A stretch of DNA of 64,000 nucleotides from contig OX392528.1 of NCBI GenBank assembly GCA_947623455.1, forward strand, positions 448,001-512,000. Direction: 5' to 3'. Of this stretch, positions 15,101-30,100 are shown in pieces. The stretch comes from Mimachlamys varia (Eukaryota; Mollusca; Bivalvia; Pectinida; Pectinidae). Position 1 is the stretch's first letter; each line of letters starts with the position of its first letter. The notes beneath the pieces are model-generated. The model worked only from the letters and a program-made list of their open reading frames with translations. It had not been told where the DNA came from and made no database searches. A program made the translations under genes and the position numbers.

Positions 15101-18100
15101 AGATGGAGATCATGTCAAAATGACACAACCTGCTGTCTGAATGGAGCTGTTGTCCTCTCATTCTATGGCTATTATCAAGCAATATTCCACAGAACAGCGA
15201 GTTTAAAATCCTCAATTAGACCAAACAGATACACAATAACAGTCGCACTGAGAATCACTGATAAAATCATATCACATGTAATTCAAGTTTTGCTGGTAGA
15301 TTCAGGTGTCATTGCAGGTTCTGGTGTTGCCGGTAACATTATTTGTCACTGCCAGAATCACATCTAAAATCAGGTGTTAAGGCCGTGTAAGGCGGTAAGG
15401 TCAATACTGTCTATCTGTCTCATTTCTGACCAGCCTTACAATGTCAACAACACCCCAGGATAAGTATCCCCACATCGCAGGTAGATCACCTCAGACCATA
15501 CATACTGCCGAACACCCAGGATAAGTCAAGTATAGCCTCACATCTTAGGTAGATCAGCCGGTGACATTCCCTCCAACACATACAGTGTGGTACACCCACA
15601 TGTCCCATACATAATCAAAACCTGCATGTGTAATTGATAGCAAAGGTACAAATGTAGACTCTTTATATAGACACACATATATATATATACCCAGATACTT
15701 ACAACCAGTGATGATTACTAAGCAATATAAAGTCAATCTATCAATATGTTTGTATGAACTTAAGATTAAAATCCATTGCTTCAATAGAGAAAGTAGATAA
15801 ATCTCCTCTCTAATATGTGTTTTCTCAATGTTAAATGTTAAAGCACACCAGCTATTGGTGAGTTTGGTGTGTATGCCATGATACAGTAAAGCGTGATGGC
15901 TCATCATAAATATCTAGCTTTATTCAAATCAATTGGAAACTATAAACCTAGCTCCCCATGTAATGTGTGGCACCACTGGGTAACTTTAAATATCCTAGCT
16001 ACCTATACTAGCTACAGGTAATTAATCTTGGATTCTATAGCCCCAATCAGGTAATTCTCCAAACCTACATAAACATATGTTTATAGAGTATGTCAAATGT
16101 CTGCGAAAATAAAAAGTCTTCAATCTATCATAATTTGTCCTATAAGTCCCCAATCCATGTCAGACTGAGAACAGTTATGTACAATAACTAGTATATAAAC
16201 ACAGAGAATTCCCTACTACTACCAGGGCCAGTATATATTTACACATGTCAGACTGAGAACAGTTATGTACAATAACTAGTATATAAACACACAGAATTAC
16301 CTACAGCGCCAGTCTTTACACCTGTTTAAATGTTTCTACTACAATTTGTTATTGTAGACAAACTTGTTGGTGACCTTGTGACATTTTTCTATTCACATTT
16401 CTTTTCATTAATAAACTCAATTGGTTCCAAAACAAAAGAGCCCTTCTATGACCGAGCAGGACAGAAAAAACCAGAGTCTTTTATTTACAAACCAGTACGA
16501 ACATGTTACAAAAAAGTACCTCCACATTATCTAAGTCTCTCATGTGTGTCCTATTTCTTTCATTTCTATCTGCAATAAACACTGTTTAAAAGTCTGGACA
16601 CACTAAAGGGTCTTTAACAGTTCTTACTTTATCAATGACGCGGTCTTTAAAGTCAAATTCCTCTAAACATAAATTTTTTGAAGTTCTGCCAATTTTTAGG
16701 TTGTTCCCGAGTTTGGTTTACTGGTAACACTGGGTAGACTGTAATACTGGTTACACTGGGAATAATACCAAATATTATGCTGTTCACAGATATTAACTAT
16801 AGTGATGAAATGCCCTAATGACTGAAGGGGGAAAAGCACAAATTAAACTGCAACAAAAATTCCTTTGTCCAAAATAAGGACTACAGAATTAATATTGAAA
16901 CATAAGATCTGTCTCGGACCCAGATTCAGCTGTCTCAGACCCAGCTTAAGCTGTCTCGGACGCAGATTCAGCTGTCTCGGACCCAGATTCAGCTGTCTCA
17001 GACCCAGATTCAGCTGTCTCGGACCTAGATACACCTGTCTCGGACGCAGATTCAGCTGTCTCGGACCCAGCTTCAGCTGTCTCAGACCCAGATTCAGCTG
17101 TCTCGGACCAAGATTCAGCTGTCTCAGACGCAGATTCAGCTGTCTCGGACCTAGATACACCTGTCTCTGATGCAGATTCAGCTGTCTCAGACCCAGATTC
17201 AGCTGTCTCGGATGCAGATTCAGCTGTCTCAGACCCAGATTCAGCTGTCTCGGACCAAGATTCAGCTGTCTCAGACCCAGATATGAAAATAAATCTAGAC
17301 CATGGCCAAAGGTCGAGACAGAGGCTGAAGTAAGAGGTAAACTCAGGATATACACAGGACCACAGAATGGGGATCAAACAGAGAACTGCCTATAAAAGAT
17401 CAACTCCCGATCCCTTTTACCTAACCAATGTCTTAGGGATCAAAAGGTCCTGAAGGCAACATCAGTAGTATGTACAGTTTGGGGACCTGTCACCTAGAGG
17501 TAACATCAGTAGTATGTACAGTTTGGGGACCCGTCACCTACAGGTTATATCAGTAGTATGTACAGTTTGGGGACCCGTCACCTACAGGTAACATCAGTAG
17601 TATGTACAGTTTGGTGAGCCGTCACCTACAGGTAACATCAGTAGTATGTACAGTTTGGGGACCCGTCACCTAGAGGTAACATCAGTAGTATGTACAGTTT
17701 GGGGACCCGTCACCTACAGGTAACATCAGTAGTATGTACAGTTTGGGATTGACCTGTCACCTACAGGTAACATCAGTAGTATGTACAGTTTGGGGACCTG
17801 TCACCTACAGGTAACATCAGTAGTATGTACAGTTTGGGGACCTGTCACCTACAGGTAACATCAGTAGTATGTACAGTTTGGGATTGACCTGTCACCTAGA
17901 GGTAACATCAGTAGTATGTACAGTTTGGGGACCCGTCACCTACAGGTAACATCAGTAGATTGTACAGTTTGGGGACCCCGTCACCTAGAGGTAACATCAG
18001 TAGTATGTACAGTTTGGGGACCTGTCACCTACAGGTAACATCAGTAGTATGTACAGTTTGGTGACCCCGTCACCTTCAGGTAACATCACTAGTATGTAGA

Positions 18101-21100
18101 GTTTGGGGACCCGTCACCTACAGGTTATATCAGTAGTATGTACAGTTTGGGGACCCGTCACCTACAGGTAACATCAGTAGTATGTACAGTTTGGGGACCC
18201 GTCACCTACAGGTAACATCAGTAGTATGTACAGTTTGGGGACCTGTCACCTAGAGGTAACATCAGTAGTATGTACAGTTTGGGATTGACCTGTCACCTAC
18301 AGGTTATATCAGTAGTATGTACAGTTCGGGGAGCCGTCACCTACAGGTAACATCAGTAGTATGTACAGTTTGGGGACCCGTCACCTACAGGTTATATCAG
18401 TAGTATGTACAGTTTGGGGAGCCGTCACCTACAGGTAACATCAGTAGTATGTACAGTTTGGGGAGCCGTCACCTACAGGTAACATCAGTAGTATGTACAG
18501 TTTGGGGACCCGTCACCTAGAGGTAACATCAGTAGTATGTACAGTTTGGGGACCCGTCACCTACAGGTAACATCAGTAGTATGTACAGTTTGGGATTGAC
18601 CTGTCACCTACAGGTAACATCAGTAGTATGTACAGTTTGGGGACCTGTCACCTACAGGTAACATCAGTAGTATGTACAGTTTGGGGACCTGTCACCTACA
18701 GGTAACATCAGTAGTATGTACAGTTTGGGATTGACCTGTCACCTACATTCTTTAGATGACTATTACTCTCAGCGTTAAGGACCTGGGCGATGTCCAACAA
18801 TAATAAAACTTTATTCTGTGATATTAATGGCCTTTAAGAAGTAAATATTGACCTGTAGCCAAATATGTTTCATTTCCCAGGTATGTAGGGAGATATGAAA
18901 ATCAAATAATAGTTAAAAACCAAATCCTGGTTTGAGATTAAACACCGAAGTAAGATCTTCATACAAAATGCATGAAGTAGGATAGATTTCTCAAGGAAGT
19001 ATTTATAAACCCTTCACAGGTTTAAATATATATACGCTGTCTACCAGCTACCATATTTGCTGTAACTAGCGCCCAGGGCACCTAAATAATCGGTTTCCAA
19101 AGGGGGCACTTTATTCTAGTGGTAATGTGACTGACAACACTGAAGTCAACAGTGCCCCCACTTCTAGTGGTAATGTGACTGACAACACCGAAGTCAACAG
19201 GGCCTCCACTTCTAGTGGTAATGTCACTGACAACACTGAAGTCAACAGCCACCCACTTCTAGTGGTAATGTGACTGACAACACTGAAGTCAACAGCACCT
19301 CCACTTCTAGTGGTAATGTGACTGACAACACTGAAGTCAACAGCCACCCATTTCTAGTGGTAATGTGACTTACAACACTGAAGTCAACAGCCACCCACTT
19401 CTAGTGGTAATGTCACTGACAACACTGAAGTCAACAGCCACCCACTTCTAGTGGTAATGTCACTGACAACACTGAAGTCAACAGCGCCTCCACTTCTAGT
19501 GGTAATGTCACTGACAACACTGAAGTCAACAGCGCCTCCACTTCTAGTGGTAATGTCACTGACAACACTGAAGTCAACAGCACCTCCACTTCTAGTGATA
19601 ATGTGACCGACAACACTGAAGTCAACAGCGCCTCCACTTCTAGTGGTAATGTCACTGACAACACTGAAGTCAACAGCCCTCCACTTCTAGTGGTAATGTG
19701 ACTGACAACACTGAAGTCAACAGCCACCCACTTCTAGTGGTAATGTGACTGACAACACTGAAGTCAACAGCCCCCACTTCTAGTGGTAATGTGACCGACA
19801 ACACTGAAGTCAACAGCGCCTCCACTTCTAGTGGTAATGTGACTGACAACACTGAAGTCAACAGCCACCCACTTCTAGTGGTAATGTCACTGACAACACT
19901 GAAGTCAACAGCCCCCACTTCTAGTGGTAATGTGACCGACAACACTGAAGTCAACAGTGCCTCCACTTCTAGTGGTAATGTGACTGACAACACTGAAGTC
20001 AACAGGGCCTCCACTTCTAGTGGTAATGTGACTGACAACACTGAAGTCAACAGCCACCCACTTCTAGTGGTAATGTGACTGACAACACTATATAATTACT
20101 TCGTAGACAGACTAAGAATTCCCTGTATGGGGATATATATGGCTTACTTAGTTAGGCTGAAGTGCCCCTGTTATTTATACTTACTTGGCTTCCTCAATGC
20201 GTTTAGTGTCAGAGTCAAAATCCTTTTCTAGTTGGTGGCTGAAACAGAAAGGGTATCATGCACATGCTGGAAATCAAACGTGAAGATATCAAACAAGATA
20301 CTGATAGGCTGTAATATTAGTTACACATGCATTGTGTATCGGTAGTATTGTCATGGAATAACCTACCACTTGATCTAAAAAATACCACATCCCTTACAAC
20401 TTTCAAGCAAAAAATATGTAATCATTTCCTATCATGCTTATAACTATATATTTCAATATTTCTTTTTCTGATTCACACAGAATTATTGCCAAGAAGCATA
20501 CTTATTATGATATGATTATTCTTGTTTCCCTATAAAGAAACCCATGTTCTTAAGAATGATACAACTATCAGTATAATTACCATGTACATTTAACTTGTAT
20601 CTAGTATGGTATATATTTTCAGGTATCATGTTATCTGTTGATCCATGTATATTATGTTTTGTATGTTGTTATAGAGGGCCATATGGAAGATTAGCACATG
20701 GTAAATATGTCACCCTCAGATAATAAAGTATTATTATTGTATACATAATCATAATCTTGTACCATACTTCTTTCTTAGCTTTGAGTTTTATTTCTCCTGC
20801 TTTGTCTTCCAGTGACATATCTACCCCCCCCCCCCCATCCCTTTGTCCACGACAATTTTTGCTGTATAATGAGGGTGGCGATAGTACTGAATCATCAAAA
20901 TTACAGTTCCATGAAGTGTTATTGTAGATTACTACTAACATCTTATCAAGTACAAGCAGAGTAATATATCTCCATGTACATTGTCACAAACTACCATCTG
21001 AAAATAATCATTGATCAGCTTTTGTCGCATGCCATCCTTTAATATCTATCGAACTTGATGCGAAATTATTTGGACCATGATCTAATAGTACAAGCTTTCG

Positions 21101-24100
21101 TCCTGGATTTTCCATCTCGACTGATGAAGCCAAATATTTATACCATACACAATAAGAACACAGCGTGAGTAGAAATCAGTCATGCTTGTTAATACCAACC
21201 AAGTGTGTTTGGATGCAACATAATTAAAACATCCAAATATTGATCTACCCAAGTGATGGAAAATCATTCACACATAAAGCTAAGTTACCTGTATATATAA
21301 TGTACAACTTGTGCAAGTGAAAAGTGGAAATACCCTTATGTCTATAAATTGAACACTATACATTTCCTTGATCATAACAAGGGAGTTAAATAGGAGTTCT
21401 AAAGGTTAAGGTGGTGGTTAGATTCAGTTGGCGATAGGTTGAGGGTACACTGTACATGTAATTAACTACAAACTCAAAAAGATGTTCTTCTAACACAATT
21501 TGTACTTTGCTGTGCTCTCTATTGTGACATATATAACATTTTAAATTCAATAATTTTATCTGAGGAAAAGATGATCTATATCAAAAGCTGTAATATAGGA
21601 CAAAATGAAGTCAGGATGTATCACAACCACAACAGACAAGCATAGTACAACAGTTAGCAGATGATGAAACTCCACACAACAATGCGATTGACAAGGACAC
21701 ATCTCAGAATGCAGATGTTTACCACATGTAGGGCCACATGCAAGGCATGAGTACATATACATGGTAGGGCCACATGTACACAAAGCACGAGTACATATAC
21801 ATGGTAGGGGCACATGTACACAAAGCACGAGTACATATACATGGTAGGGCCACATGTACACAAAGCACGAGTACATATACATGGTAGGGCCACATGTACA
21901 CAAAGCACGAGTACATATACATGGTAGGGGCACATGTACACAAAGCACGAGTACATATACATGGTATAAGGGCCACATGTACACAAAGCATGAGTACATA
22001 TACATGGTATAAGGGCCACATGTACACAAAGCATGAGTACATATACATGGTAGGGGCACATGTACACAAAGCACAAGTACATATACATGGTAGGGCCACA
22101 TGCAAGGCATGAGTACGTGTACATAGCAAGGACACATACCCTGATATACATGCAGATAGGGACCAACAATTTAAGACAAGAGTATAGGGATATACACATT
22201 CAAAACACATTCACAGGTAAATGATTGGAAAAATAAATAGATTAAAAGGAACTAGGAAATGTATGGAAGTCAAGTGAAATTGGTTTCAGTCTTTGATAAT
22301 GTCTATACATAGTTAAGAGTTTGGTTTTGATATTCCGAAATATGTACTTATTCAATTGAATTATAAATTTATTTAACATTTTCTGTATTTTTTTCCATCT
22401 GCATGAAATTTTATGCACAAACCACAGGTTAGTTATCTCCTTAAATTATATACAGACTGTCCAATGTATGGAGAAGACAATGAAGATTTTAATGTATCTG
22501 GATGTAAAACAACTGATGTTGTAATAATTGTGTTTTAATAATCATAACCTATGAAGTAAATTCCATAAAAAGCAATAGTGACCTTGGCCTTGGAATCCTA
22601 AAACACAAATTGGGGTTAATTCATCTGATGATCTTGCTAGCTATTTGCATATTACATTTAAAAACTGTACGAGGTCTGCAGAAAATCTGTCAAAGAATGG
22701 GATGGACAATCCGACATGGTGACACATAATTGAATGTTTAATGCAAGTTGAAAAACAGGAAAACAACAGTAACATTTCAAGGGAATTACCTTTCATGAAA
22801 ACTCTAATTCATATGTTAAAGATCATAAAAATGTCCGGTTGTTTTGCAAAAGATTCAATGAAAGAAATAGATTATGTTAGTAATGCAGGAAAGTTCAGTA
22901 GAATTAGGCACAAAGTAACCACACAGACAGCTCTATAGGTGTAAACACTGAAGGTATTCTCTGATATCACTACACATGGAGTATGAGGTTTAGCATTTGT
23001 AATGAATCTTTCATCATACTATAGGCCATGGTGAGTCTTTTGCCTATAAATCATGCATCAGGTTTTATATTATTGGCTTCTGATGAAAAGTTTCTTGGGT
23101 ACAACATGATAATAATTCACAGGAGCATGCTTCTGGTGATGAAGAAGTACATTGGCTAAGATGATGTTTAAACTGGAGTCATGAAGTGTCTACACCAGGA
23201 ATACCACTGTACTGTGGTACTATTGATGATTTAGTTGTACATAACCTGATGTGATGGAACAAGCATGCTATGAATCATACAGAAGGATTATTTCATTCAA
23301 TACAAGGAAACAGAATGACCCATCCAGTAAATATAACATTCCATACAGTAAATATAACATTCCATACACATTCCATACAGTAAATTTAACATTCCATACA
23401 CATTCCATACAGTAAATATAACTTTCCATACAGTAAACATAACATTCCATACAGTAAACATAACATTCCATACAGTAAATATAACATTCCATACAGTAAA
23501 TATAACATTCCATACAGTAAACATAACATTCCATACAGTAAATATAACATTCCATACAGTAAATATAACATTCCATACACATTCCATACAGTAAATATAA
23601 CTTTCCATACAGTAAATATAACATTCCATACAGTAAACATAACATTCCATACAGTAAATATAACATTCCATACAGTCAATATAACATTCCATACACATTC
23701 CATACAGTAAATATAACATTCCATACAGTAAATATAACATTCCATACACATTCCATACAGTAAATAAAACATTCATTCTATGAATACATGAAATACATCA
23801 TGCATACCAGTGTACTATCAGTGACTTTTAAATAGGAGATATGTGGGCTTTAAAAAACAGGTTTGCTGCAGGTAGCAAATTCATATATACTGTAAATCTG
23901 TTCCGTCTTTCTATAAGTCACATTAAGATAACCATCAGAATCCTGTCCACCCATGTTATTCTGTCTCAAATAAATTTTACTACAGTACAATACTTTTGTC
24001 AGTGTTACTGTTTCTGGGATTGTTAAACGATCTAGGGTACAGTAAAATACTAACCAACCAATATCATATTAGTAACTGTTGTTAAGGAAGATTTCATTTT

Positions 24101-27100
24101 ACTTAATTCTCTCCTAAAGTCTGAACATTATTTATGAAGACTATAATGCAGATCTTCTACACTTAAAACGGCAATTTTTAAACAAAATTTACTTTACTAA
24201 AGTTATCCCTTTGAGCAGTGACAATTACTAACTAAAATTCTATCTATCTGAAACTTTTGTCAAATGTTGTTATGATTATTAACTAAATTTTATGTAATTA
24301 AAATCTGTGTGAAGTAACCATTGTTGAAAAAGACAGTGGCAAAGATTCTGGTTCTATAGGTAAAATCCAAACCTTCTACAAAACAAAACAGGCAGAAACT
24401 GCACCCCTACAGCCTAAACAGACGACCACCAAGCGTTAAACCTTGTTAGACACATACTCACCAGAACTCAGAGGCATCACAACTGCAGGTGCAAGAAATA
24501 AACGTGGTGGGGTTAGACTAATGTCAAACCATGCAGCACTGCATACACAGTTATTGCCCTTTGTTCAACCCAAATATACCCACAATGCAAAGTGTATAAC
24601 GCAAAACAAATCTCATTCACCAAGAAAACTGGAGAGAAACATGCTTAAAGTCAAAATGCAGTGCTTGCATTGTTAAATGAGTACATGAGGTTTCTTTGTA
24701 TGCAAGAGATGATTTCTTTTTTTTCAGATTTGAAACCTTACATTTATACACTTATATTTAGATTTAAAAAAGTCTCACATCTGCATCATTTTTCTAAGGT
24801 AATAATAAATAGGATGCCATTGCTATATGTGAAAGTTTTTATAAGACCTAGATTTCACACACGTAAAATTCAATAACTTAATTTCTCGAGGTTAACTCCT
24901 ATCAAACTTATAACATTAGATGTACATGTTACAATGAATGATATGATGAAAGGGAAAAAACCTGATTCCAAAATAAAACAAAAACTGCAAAACAATCAAC
25001 CCAATATATAACTTTTTGTAATATTGTGCAGTCAAAGGGAGATCACTCTGAGTGACTTACTGAGCGTAGAGTGGGTGGACTGGTCGTTCTGTGTCTGGTG
25101 AGGAGGGATCACAGAGGTCGAGGCTTTCCTGTGATACTGCACCAGCTACCGCCAAATTCTTCAAAAGGAAAAGAACAGAAAAACATGACAAAAAAGCTGC
25201 AAAAAGTATGTTAACTGTCATCATGGAATCTTGTGATTTAAAACTGTTGTGTACCACTTCAAGTTCAGAACATTTCAAATGAATCATTATAGGTATCCTG
25301 GATCTTCCATATATATTATACCAGGTTAATGATTTGGTTCTCAAAGTTTCTGTAGTTTTGGGTATTCTAATGTGCAAACAAATTAGGTGTGAAGGTTTTT
25401 AAAAAGGGAGTTTAATGTAGGTCAGAACTAAAGGTACAAAGCCAGTGTTACATCTACAGAGGAAATAAAGATTGACCATCTGATTATTTAAAGAGTCATA
25501 GATGTACAAACCTGTCGACTGATTCTAAGCTTGGCGGCCTCAGCTGGGTTGTTGTAGCGGAACATATTGGTCTTACCCAGCAAGATGTAATCACCTGGAA
25601 CAGGAAACATACCAATGATTCAGTAATTCTCATAACCTTCTAATGTAGTACTAATTTCATCATTTAAATCCAATCCAGTTATCATCATGTAACAACACCA
25701 GTTATCCTAGGTAAAACAATACTGTAGTTTATCTGCCAATTCAGATTTAATACAGCTCAGAAAGGACCACTTAAATTACCGTTCTAGTAAAATAGACCTC
25801 ATAATTTTAAATCCTTAAATCTTGAAACATACATTTACAAAAGAAGAAAAATTTACCCTGTTTCAGGCGAGTTGGTCCGCGACAATCAATGCCATTAATG
25901 GCACAGTTAGCTCCCCTGTTGGGGTGCAGTATGACGTTGCCCAGCATGTTCTTGATGAAGCAATGTTCTTTCTGGGCTGATGGCCCACTCAACACTGTAA
26001 TATCACAAAGTTAACTGTACACACAGATGTCCCACTTCATACCCCATACTTGATTTTTCTACTTTGTCGGATCTATCTCGTACCTTATGTAACATTTCGC
26101 CGAATGTATTCATCTAAGAGTTAACTGCTTGAAATTGACATTAACTGCCTTATGAATGTTCTGTTTTGTAGTTATATATATAAAAGGTTTTTTTTATATT
26201 GTTAAATTTTTGTGTTGTACTAGATAATTCACATTGTGAAATATATTGTCTTCAAAACTAAGAAAGCATTCAAATGTAGCAAAGAAATTATAATTATTTG
26301 AGGCCCCAGGCAAGAAACTTCATGGTTTTAGCAAAATTTAATAATATATTTCAGACTAAATGATGGGGTAAAAACTTCATAAACATTAACTGAGCAAGAT
26401 CGGGTATCTCAATCTCAGTGTACAATTCTGTAACTTCCCGACCTTGGCTGCTGCCACGGAGGGGACTTTGTTACATCCCGACCTTGGCTGCTACCACGGT
26501 GGGGACTTTGTTACATCCCGACCTTGACTGCTGTCTCGACCTTGACTGCTGCCACGGTGGGGACTTTGTTACATCCTGACCTTGACTGCTGCCACGGTGG
26601 AGACTTTGTTACATCCCGACCTTGGCTTCTGCCACGGTGGGGACTTTGTTACATCCCGACCTTGGCTGCTGCCACGGTGGAGACTTTGTTACATCCTGAC
26701 CTTGGCTGCTGCCACGGTGGAGACTTTGTTACATCCCGACCTTGGCTGCTGCCACAGTGGAGACTTTGTTACATCCCGACCTTGGCTGCTGCCACGGTGG
26801 GGACTTTGTTACATCCCGACCTTGACTGCTGCCACGGTGGAGACTTTGTTACATCCCGACCTTGGCTGCTGCCACGGTGGGGACTTTGGTTACATCCCGA
26901 CCTTGGCTGCTGCCATGGTTGGGACTTTGTTACATCCCGACCTTGACTGCTGCCATGGTTGGGACTTTGTTACATCCCGACCTTGGCTGCTGCCACGGTG
27001 GAGTCTTTGTTACATCCCGACCTTGGCTGCTGCCATGGTTGGGACTTTGTTACATTCCGACCTTGGCTGCTGCCACAGTGGAGACTTTGTTACATCCCGA

Positions 27101-30100
27101 CCTTGGCTGCTGCCACGGTGGGGACTTTGTTACATCCCGACCTTGACTGCTGCCACGGTGGAGACTTTGTTACATCCCGACCTTGGCTGCTGCCACGGTG
27201 GGGACTTTGGTTACATCCCGACCTTGGCTGCTGCCATGGTTGGGACTTTGTTACATCCCGACCTTGACTGCTGCCATGGTTGGGACTTTGTTACATCCCG
27301 ACCTTGGCTGCTGCCACGGTGGAGACTTTGTTACATCCCGACCTTGGCTGCTGCCATGGTTGGGACTTTGTTACATCCCGACCTTGGCTGCTGCCACGGT
27401 GGAGACTTTGTTACATCCCGACCTTGGCTGCTGCCATGGTGGGGACTTTGGTTACATCCCGACCTTGACTGCTGTCTCGGTTGGGACTTTGTTACATCCC
27501 GACCTTGGCTGCTGTCTCGGTTGGGACTTTGTTACAGTTACAGGTAACAGATCTTATTAGTCTGAAGATATGTACAAACCTATATCCTGTTCTCGGTCAG
27601 CATCCTCACGCCCCAGTAGGGTCTTTCCCTCCTGTAAAAATTAATAGCTAATACTTATTTCACGACATTAAAGGGAGACAACTTTGTACATTTGATGATT
27701 TATACACTCAGAGGACATTAATTCATACTAGGCAAGTTTTTTTTTATCTTAAATGATATCAGGAAAATGACGTTCTACCTCATGAAAAATTATATTGAAG
27801 GTTATAGTTCATGTGTTGATATTTAGTATGGAATTCCAACAAGAAGAATATAGTCTTTGTCTAATTTCTCTGCACATGCTGAATCTTAATTGAAGTAGGT
27901 AAATTATTATTATAAGTATAACGTGACACTATCACAGGACCAATAATGCCTGTCTCTATGACAACCCTGTAGGTACAGCCTACTCACTGTCAAAGGACCA
28001 ATAATGCCTGTCTCTATGACAACCCTGTAGGTACAGCCTACTCACTGTCACAGGATCAATAATGCCTGTCTCTATGACTACCCTGTAGGTACAGTCTACT
28101 TACCTTGAGGTAGTATATGGTTACACCTGTACTCAGGATATCATCGTCCATGCCGACCAGGTGAGGCATCTGGGACTCAATCAGCACTCCCATAGAGTTA
28201 CTCTTCCCCCGGAGACCGCGGATACTGAGGTCCGAGTCCTGGATCAAACAATCAACTACTTCAGTCAGGTACACTACCATAGACCTTCAGCCCTATCAAA
28301 AGCCATCTTTATGTCATTTATAATACTACCCTGTTTATGAGGGTGGACACCAGCACTAACTCAGTGGCAGGTAGCTAGATCTAGCCCCTACCTGTTACCT
28401 AGGTGATGCGGTGTGTGACACGGGTCAATTCTCCTCCAAGTCCCCCTCTTCCTCAATTTTTCATTACAGTAAAAACCCACTAACTCAAACCTGGTTAACT
28501 CGAATATCCCTCATTCGTCAAACAGTTTGTTCATATTCTACCAACCTCGGATAACATCATCTCCATCCAAGAGATTTTTCTACCCACCAGACCCCTGTTC
28601 CTTACCCTGATAGCTTCGTGAGCCTCTCTCCACTTATCTATCCAAGTCTGGGTCAGCTTGTCAACCTGCATCAAAAGTCAGAATCTTTATTGTTGCCTCT
28701 AATTATAAACATAACACCATTTAATACACCACAGCTTTATAACAAAGAGTATATGTTTACATACTTTTATATAGTCTTTCACACTTTATATAGGACTATT
28801 ATGTCACACTGAGTATATTGTTGATGAAGTATACATGTGCTTGGTTATCTATCTACAGCTAGCATACAATACACGTGTAGTGCCCTTACATAGAATGTTA
28901 ACATGACTGGAGTTATTCCACTTCCTGCAATGAATGTAAACTTTATCTGGACACTATTATCACAGATCTGGACACTATTGCTCCACCCCGTTATCATAAT
29001 AAACTAGATTGATAGCATGTAGTCCATTTTGTTGTCTACCCTGATATATCAACTTTAAGAAATAAAATAAAGAAAGATTTTCAACTGACCATGTTTTCAT
29101 TTTCCTGGAGTTTTTCTGCCAGTACAGAATTGGAATCAGGAAGTTGTAGAAATGAGTCGCCCTGAAAATGAAGGTATATACAAATGAAGTGATGAAAATA
29201 GTGATGGCCATTACCAAGCTGTGAATGGTGACATCTAATACAAAACCAGCAAGTAATAAATAAAGCACACACATGTCATCTATCTGGCTACAAAGCATGC
29301 GTAGGAAGCAGGAGTTCTAGTGCAAAATTAGAGAAAATGAAACCACAATAACTTGCCTCAAATTCCAGAAGGAATAAATTACACAATATATACCTTGAAC
29401 AAAGTCATACATATTGAATAATTAAAGGGCCATAACTCCAAATTGGTACACCATTGGACGTGGATAAAGTGACGCACATTGAATTAGGGTCATAACTCTA
29501 AATCTGTACACCATTGGATGAGGATAAAGTGACGCACATTGAATTAGGGTCATAACTCTAAATCTGTACACCATTGGATGAGGATAAAGTGACGCACATT
29601 GAATTAGGACCATAACTCTAAATCTGTACACCATAAGACATGCAGCTAATAATTAGTACCAGGTATGTGACTTATACCAGGTAATCACAACCCTAAGAGG
29701 ATTATCACAATTTTAGGTGATGGAGCATATGACAATCACTATATATAATGGCCTGGACATTTAAAGAAAAGGACAGGAGCTGTGTAGACCTATCATACTC
29801 CCCTTTGATATAGCATTGAAGGACTAAAACATCCCTGGTAAACCCAGCAGTAAAACTTGACATTATAGCCAACACTTTACCATGTACCCCTCTATAATGG
29901 TAACCTTATACCACACAGAACAATCCTTAACATACACTATAGCCAACACTTTACCATGTACCCCTCTATAATGCCAACCTTATACCACACAGAACAATCC
30001 TTAACATACACTATAGCCAACACTTTACCATGTACCCCTCTATAATGCCAAACTTATACCACATAAAACAACTTTTAGAACAATCCTTACACTATTACTG

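Noticed and set aside
16946..17377. Minus-strand 143-codon frame with SETAES heptads
   Set aside because: 21-bp minisatellite with no stop codon; other frames and the other strand are also open, and no splice sites connect it to the kinesin exons.
21556..22210. Three overlapping minus-strand frames rich in Cys and Tyr
   Set aside because: All three frames are open over the same 40-bp array, the mark of repeat composition rather than coding.
26582..27547. A plus-strand open frame of 321 codons
   Set aside because: It is the 40-bp minisatellite read through; 40 is not a multiple of 3, so the frame cycles through all three translations. No start context or family resemblance.
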